NCBI GenBank assembly: GCA_023398335.1
Contig: JAEWSJ010000017.1
Location: 1 to 40,037, forward strand
Length of the DNA: 40,037 nucleotides
Direction of reading: 5' to 3'
From: Bacillota bacterium
GTDB taxonomy: Bacteria; Bacillota_I; Bacilli_A; RFN20; CAG-288
Below are positions 32,444 to 40,037 of the stretch, piece by piece. The notes under the pieces are model-generated. The model saw only the letters and a program-made list of their open reading frames with translations. It had not been told where the DNA came from and did not search any database. The position numbers were made by a program, and so were the translations under genes. How positions within the stretch are numbered: position 1 is the first letter of the stretch; every line of letters starts with the position of its first letter.

Positions 32444-34168
32444 TTAAACTATTATAACTTTATAATTTAATGTGTCTTTAAACTGCTCTAGTTTTGCTGT
32501 ACCCTCATACACAGCGTCCATCTTAATCAACTGTGTTCGATAATCAACATAATAACCATGATCGTGTTTTTCGTTACCATGTAGGCAAATAACAATGTTA
32601 TTTTTATCTACAGCGATGAGTTTAGCAATAAAAGTATTTAAGACCTCGGCAGTTAATTCAGATACTCCATTTTTGTATCCTTTTATGAATTCATTAATTT
32701 TCACCAACCTCAAGTTATTAGAAAAGTCATCCAGGCACTTTGTTTCTAGCACCTTAATCTTTTTAATCATCGCTTGAAGTTCGAGACTCGTCGCTTTGTA
32801 TTTTTCCTCAAGGATATTTTTCTCGTAATCGTTGTTCTTTAACTTCATATCAATTATTTTTGATAGTTCATCCTCAAGAGATTCTTTGTGTAGCTTAGCG
32901 TTCTCTAGTTCAAGTTCAACTTCGTTAAATTTCACATTTTGATTAATTGTTTCTTTGATTGTATCTAGAAGCTCGTTTTTAGATAAAAAGATATTGTTAA
33001 TAACATCAAGACATGCTTGCTGGATTAAATCATCCTTGATAGCTTTAGCATCACATTTATCTCGTCCTTGGATATAATTACCACAAAGCCTGACAATGCA
33101 CTGTGATTCGTATCCATAATTCCAATAATGTCTTTTTAAGGTTTTGCCACATTTAACACAAATAATCATGTGGGTTAAAGGATACTTATTGTTGTACTTT
33201 GCGACATTTTTATCATCACCGATTCTTTGAGCTGCTCTTTCAGCCCTTAATCTTTGTGCCATATCAAAAGTTTTACGATCAACTATTGCTTCATGGTTAT
33301 TTTGAATTAAGTATTTTTGAATCCTATCTTTGTTTTCAATTCTTTTATGACTTAAATAGTCAACAGTATAAGTTTTCTGCTGAAGTAAATCACCAACATA
33401 TTTTTCATTTTCTAGAATTGAATATAGAGAGCTGTTAGTCCATTTTTCTTTACCTGCTCCAGTTTTAACACCCATATTCATCAGTGTTCGACAAATAACA
33501 CTAGGACCAACACCTTCAACATACATTTCAAAAATCATTTTAACGATTTTTGCCTCTTCAGGAACGATTATTAGTGTATTGGTAGTTTTATCCAAGTCAT
33601 AACCTAAAAACCTCTTACAGTTGATTATAGGCACACCTTCACGCATTCTCTTACGAACATTCCATGTTACGTTTTCACTGATGTTTCTTGCTTCTTCTTG
33701 AGCAATAGAAGAGAAGATAGTTAAAAAGAGTTCTACCTTTGGATCAAAAGTCCAGAGATTCTCCTTTTCAAAATATACTTCGACACCAATTTCCTTTAAC
33801 TCTCTAACTGTTTTTAAAGTAAGTTCGGTGTTTCGAGCAAAACGAGATATTGACTTTGTAATTATTAAGTCGATTTCTTGCTTAAATGCCATCTCAATCA
33901 TTTTATTAAACTCATCTCGCTTTTTAATTGATGTTCCTGATATTCCTTCATCAGCAAAGACATTCATAAATTCCCAGTCAGGATTTTTATTTATGCGTTT
34001 GGTATATTCGTCAACCTGCGCTTCATAACTCGTTTTTTGTTCTTCATTATCTGTAGAAACTCTGGCATAAGCACATACTTTTCTTTTTTGTTTTTCAATA
34101 TCGTTAAAGGAATGTTCCTCATAACGAATTGTCGGTTTTATTACTTTAACATTTGTTGTTTTATCCAT
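32444..34168 (-). CDS. Large serine recombinase (integrase of the right-hand island)
   Basis: A 574-aa site-specific recombinase. ATG 34168 (MDKTTNVKVIKP) is used because AAAGGAT lies upstream; 19 more codons are open before it. Resolvase domain: catalytic Ser38 in 'VCAYARVSTDNEEQ', 'FADEGISGTSIKKRDEFN' and 'TKSISRFARN'. Then the recombinase domain 'NEKYVGDLLQQKTYTVDYL', a zinc ribbon 'CVKCGKTL...CGNYIQGRDKC' and a C-terminal coiled-coil (~440-510) as in large serine integrases. Such enzymes integrate phages and conjugative elements at specific sites. It converges on the rRNA methyltransferase gene 3' end, as expected for an island inserted there. Intact. Confidence 0.93.
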   Translation of the reverse strand: MDKTTNVKVIKPTIRYEEHSFNDIEKQKRKVCAYARVSTDNEEQKTSYEAQVDEYTKRINKNPDWEFMNVFADEGISGTSIKKRDEFNKMIEMAFKQEIDLIITKSISRFARNTELTLKTVRELKEIGVEVYFEKENLWTFDPKVELFLTIFSSIAQEEARNISENVTWNVRKRMREGVPIINCKRFLGYDLDKTTNTLIIVPEEAKIVKMIFEMYVEGVGPSVICRTLMNMGVKTGAGKEKWTNSSLYSILENEKYVGDLLQQKTYTVDYLSHKRIENKDRIQKYLIQNNHEAIVDRKTFDMAQRLRAERAAQRIGDDKNVAKYNNKYPLTHMIICVKCGKTLKRHYWNYGYESQCIVRLCGNYIQGRDKCDAKAIKDDLIQQACLDVINNIFLSKNELLDTIKETINQNVKFNEVELELENAKLHKESLEDELSKIIDMKLKNNDYEKNILEEKYKATSLELQAMIKKIKVLETKCLDDFSNNLRLVKINEFIKGYKNGVSELTAEVLNTFIAKLIAVDKNNIVICLHGNEKHDHGYYVDYRTQLIKMDAVYEGTAKLEQFKDTLNYKVIIV

Positions 34169-34211
34169 TCTTTTATCATCCTTTCTTACATTCATATACA
34201 TCACTCTAAAA

Positions 34212-34248
34212 CATCTAAAAAGCAACTAAATAAGGGTTGTTTTAGATG
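34212..34248 (-). promoter_or_regulatory. Hairpin between the 43-aa ORF and the recombinase gene
   Basis: CATCTAAAA (34212-34220) pairs with TTTTAGATG (34240-34248), extended by AGCAAC/GTTGTT-like pairing. On the minus strand it lies just after the 43-aa ORF stop and before the recombinase leader, so it could attenuate recombinase expression. Confidence 0.45.
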
Positions 34249-34250
34249 CT

Positions 34251-34382
34251 TTATGACATATATAAAATTCTTAGTTTTGAAACTAAATCTACAAACTCAA
34301 AGCCATCAATCAATTGAGCTTTAAGTAGTTCTAAAAGAACAGCTTTTGTATATTGAAATTTTTGTTTATCACTCATTTCCAT
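34251..34382 (-). CDS. 43-aa small ORF upstream of the recombinase
   Basis: Reads MEMSDKQKFQYTKAVLLELL and ends '...SKLRILYMS' (stop 34251-34253). An excellent ribosome binding site (AGGAGG, seven bases before the ATG) makes translation likely. A helical, soluble peptide. It precedes the recombinase in the same direction with a hairpin between, so it may be a recombination directionality factor, a regulator or a leader. Not recognised as a family. Confidence 0.6.
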   Translation of the reverse strand: MEMSDKQKFQYTKAVLLELLKAQLIDGFEFVDLVSKLRILYMS

Positions 34383-34516
34383 TGAATGGCCTCCTAAAGT
34401 TGAGCCAAACCATAATGATGCAGAATATAAACGATTATTGGATTACAAAAAGGAATCGCAATTATTACGACTTTATCAATTCATTGTTAGTTTAGCAGAT
34501 TCTAAAATGTTTGTAA

Positions 34517-34569
34517 TTAGTCCAACGGAGTACAAATGCATTTTCTTTAAAATTACTCCGTTGGACTAA
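34517..34569. repeat. Perfect 16-bp inverted repeat
   Basis: TTAGTCCAACGGAGTA (34517-34532) and TACTCCGTTGGACTAA (34554-34569) with a 21-base spacer. It is not followed by a T run in either direction, so a terminator is unlikely. Candidate operator, recombination site or RNA hairpin. Confidence 0.7.
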
Positions 34570-34848
34570 CGACAGAACGAATTCAAAAGGGTATACTGGG
34601 ATTGCGTATGAAAGATGACGCTTTGAAAACTGAGATAACTTTTGGATCGGTAGCCCAAAATGATCGCAGATAACTCCATGTAGAGAAAAAGGAACAATGT
34701 ATTCAACTCTTAGTTATTTGCCACAAGGGTAGAGAGAATCTCCGAGCGTGTTCGCTTGCCACTAAGTTGGGATATAAAGTATAGTGCCCCTTATTACAGG
34801 CAATGTTACATTCTCCAGTTCGATTCTAAACATTAGTTATAAAACTTG

Positions 34849-34903
34849 ACAGGAAAAGCATGGCGTTCAGATAGGACGCTATAAAAATTACCTATTTTCC
34901 TGT
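34849..34903. repeat. Imperfect hairpin with 9-bp outer stem
   Basis: ACAGGAAAA (34849-34857) pairs with TTTTCCTGT (34895-34903). An inner GGCGT/ACGCT pair lies between. The left arm overlaps a perfect -35 hexamer TTGACA (34846-34851), but no matching -10 is seen. Confidence 0.45.
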
Positions 34904-34926
34904 AATTTTGTCATACCATAAAATAA

Positions 34927-34985
34927 TTAATGTATGCAATAACTCAGTTAATGTCGTCAATAACCCTAGTTAATGTATGCAATAA
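34927..34985 (+). repeat. Three 16-mer direct repeats at 21-22 bp spacing
   Basis: TTAATGTATGCAATAA at 34927-34942, TTAATGTCGTCAATAA at 34948-34963 and TTAATGTATGCAATAA at 34970-34985. The two-helical-turn spacing suits cooperative protein binding (iteron or operator). They may alternatively be the remains of a repetitive coding linker. Confidence 0.65.
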
Positions 34986-35159
34986 TACACAAAATAAAAA
35001 TAAAAATAAAAAAGAAAATAAAAGAGATAAATAAGATAAATTAGATAAAAAGGAATCACATTCTGGATTCCAGTGGCATAACTTAGAAACAAAGTTTTAT
35101 AAAAAACAAAGAAGCATAGAATGTAATTAACGAATACTATCGGAATTTTACGATTTTTA

Positions 35160-35208
35160 TGGTAGAATTTAGGAGTATTTACTTCTGATAATAAAAAATT
35201 ATTAGAAG
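35160..35208 (+). promoter_or_regulatory. hsdRMS promoter (-10) and leader hairpin
   Basis: Extended -10 TGGTAGAAT (TG at 35160-35161, TAGAAT 35163-35168) without a clear -35. The leader then forms an 11-bp hairpin CTTCTGATAAT (35182-35192) / ATTATTAGAAG (35198-35208, one G-U pair) immediately before the ribosome binding site AGAGGTGA. Confidence 0.45.
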
Positions 35209-35226
35209 AATAGAGGTGATTAATTA

Positions 35227-37527
35227 ATGGACGATAAAATGACGGAGGCTGAAGTAAGACTAGTATTTGTAGATCCAGCATTAAAAGATGCTGGATGGGA
35301 TTCTAGAACGCAAATAAAAGCTGAGTACCCAATTACCGATGGTAAAGTAATAGTTAGAGGTAACAAAGCGTATAGGGCACCTAAAAAGTTTGCCGATTAT
35401 GTTTTGTTTTATAAAGACAACCTTCCTTTAGCAATTATCGAAACTAAGGATAACAAGCATATCTTTGGAGATGGTCTTTTTCAAGCTCAAGAGTATGCTA
35501 AGAAAATGGATGTTAGGTTCGTTTATACCTCGAATGGCAATGGATTTTTAGAATATGATATGTCAACAGGTGAACAACGTACGTTAGGCCTTAATGAATT
35601 CCCAACTCCTGAAGTTCTTTATAATCGATTTATTAATAATTTAAGCGCAAAAGAGAACATCGAAAAAGTTATTAATACCCCTTATTATTTTGGAGAAGGC
35701 TCTTTAACTCCTAGATACTATCAAAGGGTTGCGATTAATAGAACAGTTGAAAAGATAGCTGAAGGGCAAGATAGATTGCTTTTAGTCATGGCAACCGGAA
35801 CAGGAAAGACCTATGTTGCTTTCCAAATCATCTGGCGTTTGATGAAAGCTGGTTTAAAAAAGAAAGTATTATATCTAGCCGATAGGAATATATTAATTGA
35901 CCAAACTATTATAGGCGATTTCAAGCCATTCAAAGGCAAGATGCATAAAATAACTAAAAAGGAGATGAATACTTCATATGAGGTTTATCTCTCGCTTTAT
36001 CAACAATTATCTGAAAATGATTGTGAGGATTCACTTGCTATTCTTAAAGAATCGTTTCCTGCTGATTTTTTCGATTTAATTGTTGTTGATGAATGCCACA
36101 GGGGCAGTGCACGCGAAGATTCTAAATGGAGAGAAGTTCTTGATTATTTTGAAACAGCAACCAAGTTAGGTATGACTGCCACTCCAAAGGAAACTAAAGA
36201 AATCTCGAATATTGATTATTTTGGGGAACCAATATACACATATTCTTTGAAAGATGGTATTGAAGATGGGTTCCTTGCACCATATAAAGTTGTTAGATAT
36301 GCATTTGATTCTGATGTCTACGGGTATCGTCCTGAAAGAGGCAAAACTGATATAGAAGGTAATCTCGTTGAAGATAGAGAGTATGGCGTAAAGGACTACG
36401 ACCGCACTTTAGTAATAGACGAGAGAACCAAATTAGTGGCGGAAAAAATTACTGAATATCTTAAAAACCATGATAGGTATTCTAAAACGATAATCTTCTG
36501 TGTTGATATAGATCACGCAGAGAGAATGGCCCAAGCTCTTAGGGATTTGAATAGTGATTTATGTGCAATAGATCATCGTTATATCATGAGAATTACTGGC
36601 GATAACGAAGAAGGAAAGAAGCAATTAGACTATTTCATTGACAACGATAGTCCTTATCCAACAATCGTAACTACTAGTAAATTAATGACGACCGGCGTAA
36701 ATTGTCAAACTTGTAAAATTATTGTTTTAGACAACATCTTCGGTGAGAACGGTATGACCGAGTTTAAGCAAATAATAGGCAGAGGGACACGAATAAAAGA
36801 AGATTACAATAAAATGTTTTTTACTATTCTTGATTTTAGAAATGCAACCAGATTATTTGCAGATCCTCACTTCAATGGACCAGACCTTCAAGATGATGAC
36901 TATGGAGATAACGATTCAAAAGATCCAAAAGAGCCTACTGAAAGAGAACCTAAGGAACCTAAAGAAGGAATTAAAAAAATCAGGATCAAAGACGTTGATG
37001 TTGAAGTTCTATCAGAAAGAGTTCAATACTACGATAAGGACGGAAAGCTTATTACTGAAAGTTTAAGAGATTATACTAGGAGAAACATTCTTAGTGAATA
37101 TGCTACATTAGATGACTTTTTAGGAAAATGGACTAGTGATGAGAGAAAGTCAGCAATTATAGATGAACTTAAGGCTAATGGCGTTTTGATAGATGCATTA
37201 AGAGAAATGTATCCAGCAAATGTTGATGACTTTGATTTAATATGTGACATCGCTTATGGAATTAAGCCTCTAACGAAAGCGGAAAGGGCCAATAGAAGCA
37301 AAGTTCATGATGTGTTGAATAAATATTCAGATGTATGTAAAAACGTCTTAGAAACACTTCTAGACAAATATTCAAGCGATGCTATAGATGACTTAGAAGA
37401 TACAAAAGTATTAAAATTGAAAGAATTTGAAGAACTTGGGAGTCCGATGAAAATTACAAAACTATTCGGAGGAAAAGAAGCTTACATAAATGCAGTTAGA
37501 GAAGTTCAATCTGCGTTATATGCCTAG
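35227..37527 (+). CDS. hsdR: Type I restriction enzyme, R (motor/nuclease) subunit
   Basis: A 766-aa HsdR of the EcoEI-like class. An N-terminal PD-(D/E)xK nuclease has D57 and E72-x-K74 ('KFADYVLFYKDNLPLAIIET'). Superfamily 2 helicase motifs follow: Walker A ATGTGKT at 189-195, DECH at 288-291, 'GMTATP', and motif VI 'QIIGRGTRI'. A charged linker rich in KEP/REP repeats (~555-580) precedes the C-terminal EcoEI_R_C-like domain. It translocates DNA and cuts at a distance when HsdM2-HsdS meets an unmethylated site. Complete; ends 11 bases before hsdM. No frameshift seen. Confidence 0.95.
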   Translation: MDDKMTEAEVRLVFVDPALKDAGWDSRTQIKAEYPITDGKVIVRGNKAYRAPKKFADYVLFYKDNLPLAIIETKDNKHIFGDGLFQAQEYAKKMDVRFVYTSNGNGFLEYDMSTGEQRTLGLNEFPTPEVLYNRFINNLSAKENIEKVINTPYYFGEGSLTPRYYQRVAINRTVEKIAEGQDRLLLVMATGTGKTYVAFQIIWRLMKAGLKKKVLYLADRNILIDQTIIGDFKPFKGKMHKITKKEMNTSYEVYLSLYQQLSENDCEDSLAILKESFPADFFDLIVVDECHRGSAREDSKWREVLDYFETATKLGMTATPKETKEISNIDYFGEPIYTYSLKDGIEDGFLAPYKVVRYAFDSDVYGYRPERGKTDIEGNLVEDREYGVKDYDRTLVIDERTKLVAEKITEYLKNHDRYSKTIIFCVDIDHAERMAQALRDLNSDLCAIDHRYIMRITGDNEEGKKQLDYFIDNDSPYPTIVTTSKLMTTGVNCQTCKIIVLDNIFGENGMTEFKQIIGRGTRIKEDYNKMFFTILDFRNATRLFADPHFNGPDLQDDDYGDNDSKDPKEPTEREPKEPKEGIKKIRIKDVDVEVLSERVQYYDKDGKLITESLRDYTRRNILSEYATLDDFLGKWTSDERKSAIIDELKANGVLIDALREMYPANVDDFDLICDIAYGIKPLTKAERANRSKVHDVLNKYSDVCKNVLETLLDKYSSDAIDDLEDTKVLKLKEFEELGSPMKITKLFGGKEAYINAVREVQSALYA

Positions 37528-37538
37528 GAGGATTGTTA

Positions 37539-38996
37539 ATGGCAACTACAAATAATTTAGTTAAAAGAATTCAAGATATAATGAGAAATGATGCAGGTGT
37601 GGATGGTGATGCACAAAGAATTAGCCAGATGACCTGGATTTTCTTTTTAAAAGTATATGATGCAAAGGAAGAAGAATGGGAATTTTATGATTCACATTAT
37701 AAAAGCTTGATACCCGATTCATTACGTTGGAATGCGTGGGCTAATGATATTAAGTTAACAGGGGACGAACTTTTGAACTTAGTAAATAATGAACTGTTTC
37801 CAGCCTTAAAGAACTTAGAAATTAATGAACAAACACCATTGAAGCAAAGAATAGTCAAATATGTTTTTGAAGATTCGCAAAACTATATGAAAGATGGGAT
37901 TTTACTGCGACAAGTTATTGACGTAATTAATGAAGTTGATTTTTCGGAATATAAAGAACGCCATGAATTCGGGCTCATTTACGAGACGATTCTTAAAAGT
38001 CTACAAAGCGCAGGCAATGCTGGAGAATTCTATACTCCTAGAGCTGTCACTGACTTTATGGTTGAAATGATTGATCCGAAACTCGGTGAGCAAGTTGCAG
38101 ATTTTGCTTGTGGTACAGGAGGTTTTTTGACATCAACCCTTAAGCATTTAGAAAAGTCAAAAGTATCAACTGAAGATATAGAAAAATATAATAACTCAAT
38201 CTATGGAATTGAAAAGAAACCAATGCCTTATTTGTTGTGTATCACTAACATGTTATTGCATGATGTTGATGAGCCAAGAATTTATCATGATAACTCATTA
38301 GAAAAAGACGTGCGTTCATACAAAGAAGAAGATAGATTTGATGTAATTTTAATGAATCCACCATACGGTGGCAGTGAGAAAGATGCGGTTAAAAACAACT
38401 TTCCGGCCGATTTAAGAAGTAGTGAAACTGCGGATCTTTTCATTGATGTTATTATGTATCGTCTTAAAAAGAATGGACGAGCTGCAGTTATTATTCCAGA
38501 TGGTTTTCTTTTTGGGCAAGACAACGCCAAGGTAGCTATCAAAACAAAACTGATAAAAGAATTTAATCTCCATACAATCATAAGAATGCCTAAGAGTGTT
38601 TTTGCACCTTACACTTCAATTACAACAAATATTTTATTCTTTGATAAAACTAAACAAACAGAAAATGTTTGGGTTTATCGTATGGATATGCCAGATGGTT
38701 ATAAGAACTTTTCAAAGACAAAACCAATTGAACTTAAGCACTTTGATCCTGTAGTTTCATGGTGGAATAAAAGGGAAGAAGTTGTTATTGATAATTTCCC
38801 AAAAAGCAAATGTTATTCTGTGAAAGATATCCAAGATAACAATTATAATTTAGACCTTTGTGGTTATCCTCATATCGAAGAAGAAATTCTTGAACCAAAG
38901 GAATTAATTAAGCAATATAAGATTAAAAAAGAAGAACTAAATGAAAAAATTGATGGTGTTTTAACGGAGATTTTGAGGATTTTAGATGAAAACTAA
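37539..38996 (+). CDS. hsdM: Type I DNA N6-adenine methyltransferase subunit
   Basis: A 485-aa HsdM. The start is ATG 37539 (MATTNNLVKRIQDIM), seven bases after AGGAGG. The N-terminal HsdM_N helical domain (~8-140) is followed by the methylase core with the SAM motif 'ADFACGTGGFLTSTL' (187-201) and catalytic NPPY at 273-276 ('DVILMNPPYGGSEKD'). Residues around 160 ('SAGNAGEFYTPRAVTDFMVE') match the family. It methylates adenine at the site chosen by HsdS and protects the host. The C-terminal helix overlaps the hsdS start by 11 bases. Complete. Confidence 0.96.
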   Translation: MATTNNLVKRIQDIMRNDAGVDGDAQRISQMTWIFFLKVYDAKEEEWEFYDSHYKSLIPDSLRWNAWANDIKLTGDELLNLVNNELFPALKNLEINEQTPLKQRIVKYVFEDSQNYMKDGILLRQVIDVINEVDFSEYKERHEFGLIYETILKSLQSAGNAGEFYTPRAVTDFMVEMIDPKLGEQVADFACGTGGFLTSTLKHLEKSKVSTEDIEKYNNSIYGIEKKPMPYLLCITNMLLHDVDEPRIYHDNSLEKDVRSYKEEDRFDVILMNPPYGGSEKDAVKNNFPADLRSSETADLFIDVIMYRLKKNGRAAVIIPDGFLFGQDNAKVAIKTKLIKEFNLHTIIRMPKSVFAPYTSITTNILFFDKTKQTENVWVYRMDMPDGYKNFSKTKPIELKHFDPVVSWWNKREEVVIDNFPKSKCYSVKDIQDNNYNLDLCGYPHIEEEILEPKELIKQYKIKKEELNEKIDGVLTEILRILDEN

Positions 38997-40037
38997 CATG
39001 AAAGCCGAAGATTTAAGAAAATCAATTTATCAAAGAGCTATACAAGGCAAGTTAGTTCCTCAGGATCCAAATGATGAGCCTGCTTCTGTTCTTTTAGAGC
39101 GCATAAAAGCTGAAAAAGATCAACTTATAAAAGCGGGTAAAATCAAACGCGACAAGAACGAGTCCTACATTTTTAAAGGTGATGATAATCGTTATTATGA
39201 GAAGATCGGTAAAGAAGTTAAAGATATTACCGATGATTTACCTTTTGGAATACCTGAAAGTTGGATGTGGGTAAGGTTGCCAGAGTTGGTAAACTATAAA
39301 CTGGGAAAGACACCTGATAGGAATAATCAAACTTATTGGGGTAAAGATATTCCATGGGTTTCCATAGCAGATATGAAGGAAAAAGAAACCATTACAACGA
39401 CTAAAGAAAATATTAGCGAAAAGGCTTTTGCTGATGTATTTTCTGGAAACATAAGCCCAAACGGAACGCTTTTAATGAGTTTTAAACTTACTGTTGGGCG
39501 TGTATCAATTTTGGGTATGGATGCCGAGCACAATGAAGCGATAATATCTATTTTTCCATATTTGGATCCGAGCAACATTACGAGAGACTATCTTTTTTAT
39601 GCTCTAGGTGAACTTGTTAATTACTGTGAGAAAACTGATGCTATTAAAGGAGCGACGCTTAATAAGGAAAAAATGAATAAAATGTTTATCCCTATTCCTC
39701 CATTACAAGAACAAATACGAGTTATTAACAGAATACGAGTAGTTGAACCATATATCAACAAGTATGATTTATTTGAAACAGAATTGACATCATTAGAAAA
39801 CAACTTCCCAGAACAACTTAAAAAGTCAATTTTACAATATGCTATCCAAGGAAAACTAGTTCCTCAAGATCCCAACGATGAACCCGCTTCAGTTCTATTA
39901 GAACGCATAAAAACTGAGAAGGAACAACTCATCAAAGAAGGTAAAATCAAACGAGATAAGAACGAATCAGTCATTTATCAAGGTGATGATAAAAATTATT
40001 ATGAGAAGATAGGTAAAGAAGTTAAAGACATTACTGA
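38986..40037 (+). CDS. hsdS: Type I restriction specificity subunit (partial at window end)
   Basis: Open from ATG 38986 (GAGG seven bases upstream, overlapping the hsdM stop) to the window edge: ~350 residues visible, 3' end missing. A conserved segment 'AIQGKLVPQDPNDEPASVLL' opens the protein. The first target-recognition domain runs from 'GIPESWMWVRLPELVNYKLG' to 'KMFIPIPPLQEQIRVINRI'. The central helix follows, and then the opening segment is repeated almost exactly (39841 onward). This is the usual repeat-TRD1-repeat-TRD2 plan; TRD2 lies outside the window. The recognition sequence cannot be deduced. Confidence 0.93.
   Translation, partial: MKTNMKAEDLRKSIYQRAIQGKLVPQDPNDEPASVLLERIKAEKDQLIKAGKIKRDKNESYIFKGDDNRYYEKIGKEVKDITDDLPFGIPESWMWVRLPELVNYKLGKTPDRNNQTYWGKDIPWVSIADMKEKETITTTKENISEKAFADVFSGNISPNGTLLMSFKLTVGRVSILGMDAEHNEAIISIFPYLDPSNITRDYLFYALGELVNYCEKTDAIKGATLNKEKMNKMFIPIPPLQEQIRVINRIRVVEPYINKYDLFETELTSLENNFPEQLKKSILQYAIQGKLVPQDPNDEPASVLLERIKTEKEQLIKEGKIKRDKNESVIYQGDDKNYYEKIGKEVKDIT
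39037..39233 (+). repeat. HsdS internal repeat, copy 1
   Basis: About 197 bases encoding 'AIQGKLVPQDPNDEPASVLL' through 'YYEKIGKEVKDIT'. Copy 2 begins at 39841, exactly 804 bases (268 codons) later and in frame, with very similar protein sequence and diverged DNA. Confidence 0.8.
39841..40037 (+). repeat. HsdS internal repeat, copy 2
   Basis: Second in-frame copy of the segment at 39037-39233, running to the end of the window. Such repeats bracket recognition domains and permit exchange between hsdS alleles. Confidence 0.8.

Larger units (their letters stand above)
34383..35226. other. Non-coding stretch between recombinase module and hsdRMS
   Basis: No intact gene in 844 bases. It holds gene-like fragments (plus strand ~34390-34560 'RLLDYKKESQLLRLYQF'; ~34550-34674 'GLTTERIQKGILGLRMKDDA'), a 16-bp inverted repeat, a 9-bp hairpin, a triple 16-mer repeat and a very A-rich segment (34985-35050). 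The repeat and A-rich parts read 'LMYAITQLMSSITLVNVCNN' then Asn/Lys runs, like the low-complexity linker of phage replication proteins. A decayed replication gene is possible. Confidence 0.35.

Noticed and set aside
32444..34225. Recombinase start at 34225
   Set aside because: The first 19 codons overlap the upstream hairpin and lack a ribosome binding site; ATG 34168 has AAAGGAT upstream.
34800..34840. tRNA-like T-loop (GTTCGATTC near 34819)
   Set aside because: No acceptor, D-arm or anticodon stem can be built around it, and no CCA-adjacent pairing exists.
32273..34985. Short repeats (11-mers at 32273 and 16-mers at 34927) as CRISPR arrays
   Set aside because: Units and spacers are far too short and no cas gene is present; tandem or iteron-like repeats fit better.
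35227..38996. Interpretation of hsdR-hsdM as a type III or BREX-like system
   Set aside because: HsdR has nuclease-helicase-EcoEI-type C-terminus, HsdM has HsdM_N plus NPPY, and an HsdS with TRD follows: a plain type I order.

Overview
The window looks like the chromosome of a very AT-rich, low-GC Bacillota relative (Erysipelotrichia/RF39/Acholeplasma-like Bacilli). The basis is strong purine-rich ribosome binding sites, AT-rich codons, YfhO, a DegV protein, TldD/TldE and type I restriction genes of Firmicute type. TGA is used as a stop (for example at 5663-5665) and Trp is TGG, so the Mollicute code is not in use. This placement is inference; no 16S gene is present.

Layout. (1) 1-4,791, accessory, minus strand: an IS91-family HUH transposase with its downstream origin-like end, then a three-gene ABC-three-component-type defence operon (CTD protein, small middle component, Rad50-like ATPase). 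(2) 4,966-15,396, accessory, plus strand: a 49-aa ORF with its own terminator, a sigma-region-4 regulator, a membrane/coiled-coil protein, a phage-type holin, two nucleotidyltransferase-fold proteins, a 2,291-aa Rhs/YD-repeat protein with a unique C-terminal domain, and an abutting candidate immunity gene. (3) 15,397-17,001, a scar: terminators, a long inverted repeat, a decayed serine recombinase, a second copy of the IS91-type end and a decayed AAA/DUF4143 ATPase. (4) 17,036-32,269, core chromosome: tldD-tldE, degV, yfhO, prfA-prmC, a patch of decayed small ORFs (25,992-27,501), rpsO with a structured leader, an HI0933-type flavoprotein, two uncharacterised genes and a RumA-type rRNA methyltransferase. 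(5) 32,270-40,037, a second mobile island against the 3' end of the methyltransferase gene: large serine recombinase, a 43-aa upstream ORF, a repeat-rich non-coding stretch, then hsdR-hsdM-hsdS (hsdS runs off the window).

Most interesting part. Region 2 reads as a self-contained toxin-release module: regulator, holin, modifying enzymes, giant Rhs toxin without a signal peptide, immunity. Two copies of an unusual motif (CCCCCC, 17 bases, CTTCCCA, then a Shine-Dalgarno sequence) lie upstream of the sigma-like gene and upstream of the holin/toxin operon. They could be autoregulated alternative promoters or Shine-Dalgarno-masking elements. The arrangement recalls the sigma factor/holin/large toxin logic of clostridial toxin loci (TcdR/TcdE), here with an Rhs toxin. 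No endolysin, tail or T6SS-like gene is visible.

All calls come from reading the sequence and remembered family features; no database search was run.
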